A DNA stretch of 13,718 bases from Phoronis ovalis (lineage: Eukaryota > Phoronida > Phoronidae): positions 1-13,718 of the forward strand of contig JAOXYB010036540.1 in the NCBI GenBank assembly GCA_028565635.1. Reading direction: 5' to 3'. How positions within the stretch are numbered: the first letter of the stretch is position 1; each line of letters opens with the position of its first letter. The notes beneath the pieces are model-generated. The model did no database searches. It saw only the letters and a program-made list of their open reading frames with translations, and was not told the origin of the DNA. Position numbers and translations under genes: made by a program. Positions 9,501 to 13,718 of the stretch are shown in pieces.

Positions 9501-12500
9501 TTGTATGAAAAGTTACTAAATATTAAAAAAAAATACGTGGGTGTTGAAAGGTTTGAAAATAGTTCCAGAAGAAAAGCATTAAATTTCCTCACATTTTAAT
9601 TTATACAGTATACACATACACAATCGTTAGTAATCGACACTTGTTCCATATGGAAAACACTGAGGTGCTTATTTCCATTGGCCTTTAATAGATATAACTT
9701 AATCAGATCTTACTCTCACAGGTAGGTGTTTCACTCCAATTTCCATTTGCTTGACACTTGGTGACGTTATTTCCACGAAGAGTGTATCCGGTATCACAGG
9801 TGTAGTTAAAGGTGGAATTATATATTGTGTCATAATTACTAGATAATGTCAAGGCGTTGTCTACTGAAGGAGCGAGTCCACAATCCACAACTGCAAAGAT
9901 GATGCAGAGTGTGTAGAAGTAACAATGATTGTTGCTAAAAATCAGCAAGTACAGAAAATATAATTCTATTAAATAGACCTATACGTTCACATTTCCCATA
10001 GATTATTATTTTCACATAAATAATTAGAACATGTCTTTTTCAACTATTCAACTATGTACAGGCATCAATAATATAGCATTTTAAAGCCATTTTTATGTTA
10101 GACTTACTTTGACATGTAGGACTTGGACTCCACATTCTGTCGGCTTGGCATGAGACTTCCCTACTGCCGTTCATTATGTACCCCTCGTCACACGTGTACA
10201 GAACAACATCCTCAAAAACTAGATATGTTGTGGTGGGACCGTTACTAGCTAAACTGGAATAATTACTGTAGGCATTCGACACAGACTGAATAGGGTCACA
10301 AGATATTCCTAAAACAGATTGAAATTTAAGGCAAATTAGTGTGTACTGCAGGAAAATTGGAAAGAACAAACAAGCAATTAAGTGGTTAACCCGAGGGTCC
10401 GCATGTTTGTGAACAAAAACGTGTAAAGAGAGTTATTTTTAAAAACGAAGCATGTTCACGTGTGTTACGCGGTTAGAGTTAAATTTTCGATCAAACTAAT
10501 ATACTATTAAGAAGGGTACCTTATTTGATTACCTGCGCGCGTTTAGCCGGGTAATTAATTGTTGAGTATCTAAAATTTCTTTTAGCCAGTGAAAAGGGGT
10601 CAAAAGCTAAACATGGAAAAGATATTTAGGAGCTTTTTCAACAAAAAAAAAACATTTACAAACATGGGTACCAGTTATTCCGTTGAGTCGGACACATTTG
10701 GTGTGGTTAATTACAGAAATGTTTGGCAACTTATAACATAAATCTTTCAAAAAGAATTTTATCAGGTTTTGGCATAAGAAAGACATGAAACAGGAGTGCT
10801 GGTTATGACTTCGTCATTGGTATAACAATGGTTACATTTATATTATCCGGCATTATATGAAACTCCAACAATAGCAACATGTTTCTTTTAATTCGGCAAC
10901 GGATGGATTCTTATAGTTAGTCTCTATTGAAACTAAATGCATATAGGTTTTTGGACTGTTTCTTTAACATATTATATTTATAGGTAATAAAAATTGCATT
11001 TGTACATGTCAAAATGGTCATCTACTACATTAAAAAAATAATTGCTTACTTCTGCATCCAGAAGGTGGTGTAGTCCATCGTCTGTTTGCTTCGCACTTAA
11101 TCGTGTTTGGTCCATTGATTTCATATCCAGTATTACAAGTATACGTTACTTCGGTTTCAAACGTTGTTAAATCGGGACTAGTTGTTGTGTCGTTAACATG
11201 CGGAATATCACCACATGATATCGCTGAAAAATTAATACTTGTTAATTGTAACGTGGTAATACATGTATATGTTTGTCAATCTCAAACATACAAGCATTTG
11301 TTCTTCCGTCTTTGTACAAGTAGAAATATACGTAGAACACGATCTGGTATTCCAAAATTAATTTCACAATTTTTTCGGACAAAACATTTATATGATTTAA
11401 TTACAATTAATCAACTTACGTGTACAGTCGCGAGGCGTTTGTGTCCAATTCCCATTGGCTTTACAAGTAGTGTAGTTTTCCCCTTTAATTTCATATCCCT
11501 CATGAACACACGCATACGTCACGTTGGTATTATACGTGGTAATATTAGTATCTTTGTGCGCACCGGTTACAACTGGTGTTTCCTCACAATCGACAACTAA
11601 ATTAAGCGCATTGATACAGCATTATTTCAAGCAGTGTCATTTTTTAGTACTTACACACACTGAGTTGTTAAAAGGTTATAATATGGACAGAATAAAAATT
11701 GAATTTCTGATAAATTTTATCAGAAATAATATTTATTAAAATAAATAATAATTCGAATTCAGGTAAACACATTGCATGCTATGGTATACACAGGACTATG
11801 CCTGTATGTTGATTATGTAAGTGTACGATGTATCCTTTAATGTAGTCTCAAGATAACATCATCTTTGTTAAATACTAAATATCGCCTTATCACACAGTTC
11901 TGACTTAAATTTAAAACTGTGGCTCTTACTTGTACAGTTCAAAGGAGGTTCTGACCAATTTCCACTAGCCAGGCAAATTACTGTGTCATTTATTCCATTG
12001 ATCTCGTAACCCACTTCATTACAATGATATGTAACCTCCTTTGAAAACGTTGTTTCGTTACTTGTGATTGATGTGTCATTGATATATGGAGGTCGACCGC
12101 AATCAATTACTAAAATGACACAGAGTTATTATTTATTACTATTTTACCGGGGTGTTTTACCTATTTAAAAGTAAACATTATTCTTTAATTTCTGCTTTTT
12201 ATTTTTTCTGATTCTGTTTTTCTGTGTACTGTCTTTCTACATCTATCAATGACAAAAACATATACTAAATCCGAATATCGCCTTATTACTTTTTCATAAT
12301 ATCAAATATGAATTGTTTTTAATGTTGCAAAAATGAGAACGTTATGTATATATTAATCAAAATCATGTATCATAAATGAAACGCCTAGAAGGAAAATGTA
12401 TATGTAAGGTAAAGGAATGAATGATTAAGTGGACGAATAGAGATATAAGTGCATGCTTTAACTCTCAATCTTATCAACACACTCAGTGTAAGCATCCTCT

Positions 12501-13493
12501 CATTCATTCTTCATTCTGTCCATCAAAACTAATCATTCATTGTTTCTGTCCTTCTTTCAATCATACACAGCCACACGTGCACACTATTCATTCCTGTTCA
12601 GCTTTTTCTTGAATTCAATACGACGAAGCTGAAAATACAGAAAATAAAACAATCATTAATACCATTATTAGAAGGTATAACTAAAATCACATAGATACAA
12701 TGTATGTTGACTTTGCTGAATAAAATTGCAGTTGCAAAATCTTATAGAAAATGTACGTTTTGATTTGATACAGTAAATGTAAGTATTATATGTGCCACAT
12801 TAAATATGTATTGTATTTTTACAAAAATATAATTAATAACTATAGCATCACTTGTTGTAACTATATAGAGGTTGCTGAAATCATGTGACAGTTTGGTGGA
12901 TGATTATGTACTAAATGAGAAAGTGGTAGTAGTGAAAGAAAGACACAGCCGAGAACACACAAATTGTCAGACATTACAGCAAATTCAAAGCTGTATTGTT
13001 ATCAACCCAATCAGTCTCAAACAAACACATCATTCTGCATCATTCACACAAATCTTTGTTGATCCATGTAACTATAAACAACAAAATACATATAAAAATT
13101 AATTAATGCAGTGACATCAACTATATTTACCAAGAAAAGTACGTAATCTTTATATTCTGGTAATTAAGTAGAAGTGTATTTTTAAACCAGAATGAAAACA
13201 TGTTATATACCGAAGGTACTTGCTTGATAACAGCGATATATAAAGCTCGAAAAAGTATTATTCTGACAACTGACCGGAATAGATTTTTATTTTACAACAC
13301 TGGCTACATGCCAACTTGCCACATTCAGTTGATCCAGTCGACCACTGGCCTGCTGCTAAACAAGTAATAGTAGATGGACCGTTCAGTGTATATCCATCTA
13401 GCAAGCAATCGTAGGTCACCTGTGCTCCGTAAGTCGTCGATATGCCACTTATGTTTGTCATGGGGATTGGAGGAATGACACCACAGTTTACAA
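2773..13493 (-). CDS. Multi-sushi (CCP) single-pass membrane receptor, 19 visible exons, 5' partial
   Basis: Gene model: join of minus-strand exons 13493-13320, 12109-11930, 11596-11420, 11223-11050, 10308-10108, 9890-9714, 9322-9146, 8998-8828, 8619-8443, 8215-8033, 7433-7257, 7029-6856, 6480-6304, 5902-5729, 5484-5311, 5086-4916, 4604-4431, 4165-3911 and 3566-2773. All introns are phase 1, and the joined frame is open across all 18 junctions. The product has at least 17 CCP domains, a Thr/Pro linker with a four-Cys module, a polybasic stalk, one TM helix and a long Ser-rich tail. All 17 CCPs keep four cysteines and the Trp between Cys3 and Cys4. Sushi repeats form elongated binding rods in complement regulators, selectins and adhesion proteins. 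The ligand here is unknown. The N-terminus, signal peptide and promoter lie beyond the right edge. Domain identity is certain. Exon ends rest on splice consensus and phase. Confidence 0.9.
3567..3910 (-). other. Last intron (exon 18 to terminal exon)
   Basis: A 344-nt AT-rich intron, donor GTAAGT and acceptor GCGTTTCAG, phase 1. Nothing recognisable was seen inside it. Confidence 0.7.
3911..4165 (-). CDS. Exon 18: Thr/Pro linker plus four-cysteine module of unknown family
   Basis: This exon is 255 nt (85 codon-equivalents), phase 1 on both sides, with acceptor ATTCCAG and donor CAAC|GTAAGT. Residues 2-13 form a TTTTTPAPTLAP mucin-like linker, a likely O-glycosylation site. An acidic module with cysteines at about residues 14, 52, 68 and 84 follows. 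It includes a DDDEWEV patch, an IFKLRVVYGC strand-like segment and a WWDLFC end. Three N-glycosylation sequons (NIT, NST, NES) are present. It is not a CCP: spacing and motifs differ, and I do not recognise the family. It sits between the sushi rod and the membrane and probably forms two disulfides. Confidence 0.85.
4431..4604 (-). CDS. CCP exon 17 (membrane-proximal sushi)
   Basis: This last sushi exon before the stalk is 174 nt between acceptor CCTTACAG and donor ACTG|GTAAGT. It reads VDCGNIPEVSF, VKYEC with Cys2, LAGFIRSG, ISC with Cys3, NGTW, and PTC with Cys4. Only one clear sequon (NGT) is present, fewer than in most of the distal domains. Confidence 0.93.
4605..4915 (-). other. Intron between CCP exons 16 and 17, with possible exon remnant
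   Basis: A 311-nt intron from donor GTGAGT to acceptor CCTTACAG. Part of it (4744-4839), read on the minus strand, has CCP-like spacing (Cys-Gly start, Cys, Gly-Tyr-Glu, Cys) interrupted by a stop. This is treated as a finding because the match is short. Confidence 0.5.
4916..5086 (-). CDS. CCP exon 16
   Basis: This sushi exon is 171 nt (57 codon-equivalents) between acceptor TATTCCTAG and donor CAAT|GTGAGT. It reads NNCGTPPLVTNA, VNYIC with Cys2, TEGYEMQGE, INC with Cys3, SIW, and PTC with Cys4. Sequons NAS and NMT are present. The canonical CCP features are complete. Confidence 0.93.
5311..5484 (-). CDS. CCP exon 15
   Basis: This sushi exon is 174 nt between acceptor ATTTACAG and donor CGAA|GTAAGC. 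It reads IDCGLPQPIVHGN, VEYFC with Cys2, NVGFTIEGN, VSC with Cys3, SGFW, and LRC with Cys4. Two sequons are present (NFS, NST). The Gly-Asn-Phe-Ser after a Pro-rich start is a classical CCP opening. Confidence 0.93.
5729..5902 (-). CDS. CCP exon 14 (cassette copy 2, type A)
   Basis: This sushi exon is 174 nt between acceptor CATTTTTAG and donor ACCG|GTAACG. It is the paralogue of exon 12: IDCGVVPNVTNA, GTYTC with Cys2, DVGTRSTGN, IEC with Cys3, NGTW, and PTC with Cys4. Five N-glycosylation sequons are present. Like exon 12 it lacks the Gly-Tyr after Cys2. Confidence 0.92.
5903..6303 (-). other. Intron between CCP exons 13 and 14, with extra 175-nt segment
   Basis: A 401-nt intron homologous to 7030-7256 (227 nt) at both ends. 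The exon-proximal parts match through a run ending near 5998 (ATGCATCC) and again from about 6229 (TTTTAGTGACA). About 6000-6182 exists only in this copy, as an insertion here or a deletion in the other. The extra segment contains repeated TAACGTAA motifs near 6005-6035. Confidence 0.6.
6304..6480 (-). CDS. CCP exon 13 (cassette copy 2, type B)
   Basis: This sushi exon is 177 nt after acceptor TTTTTTAG. It is the paralogue of exon 11: IYCGSIPNVSLA, VTYSC with Cys2, EEGTLMVP, ITC with Cys3, NGNW, and PEC with Cys4. The donor GAAG|GTTTTT is the same weak sequence as in exon 11, so the unusual site predates the duplication and has been kept. Four sequons are present. Confidence 0.9.
6481..6855 (-). 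other. Intron between CCP exons 12 and 13
   Basis: A 375-nt intron. The part next to exon 13 (about 6481-6663) is a diverged copy of 7434-7618, ending with a shared ATATAGCCAC at the outer end. The remainder, towards 6855, is AT-rich with nothing recognisable. Confidence 0.65.
6856..7029 (-). CDS. CCP exon 12 (cassette copy 1, type A)
   Basis: This sushi exon is 174 nt between acceptor CATTTTTAG and donor ACAG|GTAACA. It reads IDCGVVPNVTNA, VTYSC with Cys2, NIGTRSVGN without Gly-Tyr, IEC with Cys3, NGTW, and PIC with Cys4. It matches exon 14 at 50 of 59 residues. Four N-glycosylation sequons are present. Confidence 0.92.
7257..7433 (-). CDS. CCP exon 11 (cassette copy 1, type B)
   Basis: This sushi exon is 177 nt after acceptor TTTTGCAG. 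It reads INCGPIPNVPLA, VTYSC with Cys2, EKGTFMVPN without the usual Gly-Tyr, ITC with Cys3, NGNW, and PEC with Cys4. It matches exon 13 at 49 of 59 residues, and the flanking introns match too. The donor GAAG|GTTTTT is weak beyond the AAG|GT core. A GT 6 nt further on is also in phase and would add two residues. Three sequons are present. Confidence 0.9.
7434..8032 (-). other. Intron between CCP exons 10 and 11, with exon relic
   Basis: A 599-nt intron from donor GTAACT to acceptor TTTTGCAG. The part next to exon 11 (about 7434-7618) is homologous to the intron next to exon 13 (6481-6663). A broken CCP exon remnant lies at 7681-7750 (separate entry). A short tandem ACCATGTCA repeat occurs near 7832-7849. 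The remainder shows nothing recognisable. Confidence 0.65.
7681..7750 (-). pseudogene. Relic 3' half of a CCP exon (third copy of the exon 11/13 type)
   Basis: Read on the minus strand this stretch aligns with the end of exons 11 and 13. AAT-TGA-AAT-TGG-AGT-CAA corresponds to their N-G-N-W-S-Q, with the Gly codon GGA changed to stop TGA (7709-7711). A Pro-Cys end and a plausible donor (GAAA|GTAAAT) follow. The upstream half, including Cys1 and Cys2, is not recognisable. It cannot be included without ending the protein, so it is most likely a dead leftover of an older duplication in this cassette. Confidence 0.6.
8033..8215 (-). CDS. CCP exon 10
   Basis: This sushi exon is 183 nt (61 codon-equivalents) with no internal start. 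The acceptor is ATTTCTAG and the donor GAAG|GTAACT. It reads IDCDQPPEVPNA, with Asp after Cys1, then VVYIC with Cys2, NEGYYIVGN, IQC with Cys3, DGNW, and PYC with Cys4. Its Cys1-Cys2 loop (NHADTSLTT) recalls exons 2-4. Two sequons are present. Confidence 0.92.
8443..8619 (-). CDS. CCP exon 9
   Basis: This sushi exon is 177 nt between acceptor TTTCTGTAG and donor ATAG|GTAACA. It reads IHCGSIPYFVNG, VAYTC with Cys2, IHC with Cys3, NGTW, and PEC with Cys4. After Cys2 the usual G-Y/F pair is lost and a longer hydrophobic stretch (IGAMLFG) takes its place. Three N-glycosylation sequons are present. Confidence 0.92.
   Translation of the reverse strand, partial: LFTVVAFLTLLMEVILTALLITVQVWLILVTKALVQCYLVQKLSTAWETEHGVHPQNV
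8828..8998 (-). CDS. CCP exon 8
   Basis: This sushi exon is 171 nt (57 codon-equivalents) after a strong T-rich acceptor (TTTTTCTAG), with donor AACA|GTACGT. It reads VNCGDVTFVGN, VNFSC with Cys2, NTGFNMTG with Phe for the usual Tyr, SYC with Cys3, NGTW, and PTC with Cys4. Six N-glycosylation sequons make it the most heavily decorated domain of the array. Confidence 0.92.
9146..9322 (-). CDS. CCP exon 7
   Basis: This sushi exon is 177 nt and is not preceded by an internal start. It lies between acceptor TTTTTCCAG and donor CAAA|GTATGT. It reads VNCGEPTNISNA, LEYEC with Cys2, DTGYNMSGN, IMC with Cys3, NGEW, and PVC with Cys4. Three sequons are present (NIS, NMS, NAT). All hallmark CCP residues are intact. 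Confidence 0.92.
9323..9713 (-). other. Intron between CCP exons 7 and 6, as read left to right
   Basis: This is the intron downstream of exon 6 on the minus strand (391 nt), from donor GTAAGA to acceptor TTTTTCCAG. It is AT-rich apart from a short CG-rich patch near 9404-9416. No exon, remnant or recognisable repeat was found. Confidence 0.6.
9714..9890 (-). CDS. CCP exon 6
   Basis: This sushi exon is 177 nt between acceptor CTTTGCAG and donor GAGA|GTAAGA. It reads VDCGLAPSVDNA, FNYTC with Cys2, DTGYTLRGN, TKC with Cys3, NGNW, and PTC with Cys4. Four N-glycosylation sequons are present (NST, NYT, NVT, NWS). Nothing is unusual in length or key residues. Confidence 0.93.
10108..10308 (-). CDS. 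CCP exon 5, enlarged variable loop
   Basis: At 201 nt (67 codon-equivalents) this is the longest CCP in the array; the others are 57-61. It starts ISCDPIQ, with Asp in place of the Gly after Cys1. The extra residues lie between Cys1 and Cys2, in a Ser/Asn/Thr-rich segment with VFEDVVLYTC at its end. Cys2 is followed by DEGY, Cys3 is in VSC, then MW, and Cys4 is in PTC. The donor is CAAA|GTAAGT. Two sequons (NYS, NGS) are present. In CCPs the Cys1-Cys2 segment contains the hypervariable loop, so the insertion probably enlarges a surface loop. Confidence 0.92.
10309..11049 (-). other. Intron between CCP exons 4 and 5
   Basis: A 741-nt AT-rich intron with a good GTAAGC donor and a TTTTAG acceptor. 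It holds small dyads (GTGAAC/GTTCAC within about 10408-10460; ATTACC/GGTAAT within about 10528-10556). I saw no coding exon and no recognisable sushi remnant. Confidence 0.6.
11050..11223 (-). CDS. CCP exon 4
   Basis: This sushi exon is 174 nt between acceptor TTTTCAG and donor AGAA|GTAAGC. It reads ISCGDIPHVND, then EVTYTC with Cys2, NTGYEINGP, IKC with Cys3, RRW, and SGC with Cys4. There is one N-glycosylation sequon. The hydrophobic-Ser-Cys opening (ISC) is shared only with exon 5. All canonical CCP positions are intact. Confidence 0.92.
11420..11596 (-). CDS. CCP exon 3
   Basis: This sushi exon is 177 nt. Acceptor TTAATTTAG precedes VDCEETP, where the usual Gly after Cys1 is replaced by Glu. 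NVTYAC holds Cys2, HEGYEIKGE follows, then TTC with Cys3, NGNW, and RDC with Cys4. The donor is ACAC|GTAAGT. Four N-glycosylation sequons are present. A long plus-strand reading frame over 11103-11600 is only the antisense of this exon and exon 4. Confidence 0.92.
11930..12109 (-). CDS. CCP exon 2
   Basis: This sushi exon (180 nt, 60 codon-equivalents) has no internal start codon that would reveal it. It begins after CATTTTAG with IDCGRPP and ends at AACTGTACAA|GTAAGA. Cys2 is in TYHC, followed by NEVGYE; Cys3 is in VIC, followed by NW; Cys4 is in LNC. It carries five N-glycosylation sequons (NDT twice, NET, NWS, NCT). The 'DTS/DTN' start of its variable loop and the spacing of TF/TY-x-x-x-VTY resemble the next two exons, suggesting a local sub-family. 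Confidence 0.92.
12110..13319 (-). other. Intron 1 (about 1.2 kb)
   Basis: This is the largest intron in the visible part of the gene, bounded by a GC donor on the right and acceptor CATTTTAG on the left. It is AT-rich. A pyrimidine-rich CATT/TTC low-complexity stretch lies at about 12495-12600. A 6-bp dyad (CAGCTT/AAGCTG) is at about 12599-12631. The stretch 12872-13102 is open on the plus strand but is Lys/Gln/Thr/His-rich composition with no recognisable domain. I found no sushi remnant in it. Confidence 0.7.
13320..13493 (-). CDS. CCP exon 1 (first visible), with probable GC donor
   Basis: A sushi domain of 58 codon-equivalents starts after acceptor TTATTTAG and opens with VNCG. Cys2 lies in TYDC, Cys3 in ITC, then QW, and the last Cys in TEC. 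It has a two-residue extension before GY (LLDGY). No GT donor follows the last Cys directly. Instead G|GCAAGT matches the GC-AG donor consensus in the expected place and phase. A GT alternative (T|GTAGCC), 15 nt further on, is also phase 1 but much weaker. Earlier exons lie outside the window. Confidence 0.85.
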
Positions 13494-13718
13494 CTAAATA
13501 AGATAAATGAAATTTTGCTTTTTTTACCTAACAATATTCAGCAGAAGATGTCAAAATATAAATAACCACTTTTCTATATAACGGAAAAGTATGTCCCACA
13601 CAGAAGAGCACACTGCTAGGAATTCTACGCAGAACCCTAAACTCCGAGGACTTTGGTAAAAGTTCTGACATTGAGGAAACTTGACATCCTACCACCCGTT
13701 AAAGACGTGGTGAGATAT
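13494..13718. other. Upstream intron of the sushi gene to the window edge
   Basis: This begins with acceptor TTATTTAG for CCP exon 1 (minus strand). No further sushi exon appears before the edge. The outer part (about 13580-13718) is less AT-rich and has short open frames on both strands with no recognised domain. It may be part of a dispersed repeat. Confidence 0.45.

Noticed and set aside
11103-11600. Longest plus-strand reading frame in the right half (165 codons)
   Set aside because: It lies exactly antisense to CCP exons 3 and 4, which have full sushi signatures and splice sites. It has no domain signal of its own.
12872-13102. Plus-strand open stretch in intron 1
   Set aside because: Low-complexity composition, no domain, opposite to the gene and inside an intron.
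1-13718. CRISPR arrays, bacterial operons, promoters with -10/-35 or ribosome binding sites
   Set aside because: The window is eukaryotic with spliced exons. The repeated elements are diverged protein-domain exons, not short identical repeats with spacers.
13580-13718. Short open frames at the right edge on both strands
   Set aside because: Several frames are partly open because the segment is short and less AT-rich. No frame has a recognised motif or splice-supported ends.

Overview
The window is animal (metazoan) genomic DNA. It is AT-rich, has short spliced exons on the minus strand and no bacterial gene organisation. A large extracellular receptor with one sushi domain per phase-1 exon, and a gene family still duplicating locally, fits an invertebrate. 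A mollusc or other lophotrochozoan is my best guess, from general character rather than from a recognised orthologue.

One gene dominates. It runs right to left on the minus strand from beyond the right edge to a stop codon at 2773-2775. I reconstructed 19 exons: 17 consecutive sushi/CCP exons (13320-13493 down to 4431-4604), one exon with a Thr/Pro linker and an unrecognised four-cysteine module (3911-4165), and a terminal exon (2773-3566) with a polybasic juxtamembrane stalk, one transmembrane segment and a cytoplasmic tail of about 209 residues. Every intron is phase 1 and every internal exon is a multiple of three. The visible coding part is 4061 nt, about 1353 residues, with no stop at any junction. 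The N-terminus, signal peptide and promoter lie outside the window. Four CCP exons (11930-12109, 9146-9322, 8828-8998, 8033-8215) have no usable internal start codon and are easily missed by simple ORF finding.

Layout by region: 1-427 is non-coding with a G-run. 428-467 may be the last exon of a convergent plus-strand gene. 468-2772 is intergenic or 3' UTR, with a GC-richer island (about 1600-1945) and a small cysteine-rich relic (2513-2590). 2773-13493 is the sushi receptor. 13494-13718 is the next intron, or sequence inside it.

The CCP array is still evolving. Two adjacent exons were duplicated together with their introns (about 5700-6663 and 6830-7618). A stop-bearing exon relic lies at 7681-7750 and a weaker one at 4744-4839. 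The protein is probably a glycosylated type I surface receptor (about fifty N-glycosylation sequons in the ectodomain). Two furin-like sites lie between the ectodomain and the membrane, and the tail carries a PPPY motif and YxxPhi-type tyrosine motifs, suggesting shedding plus ubiquitin-dependent or clathrin-dependent turnover. Ligand and function cannot be read from the sequence.
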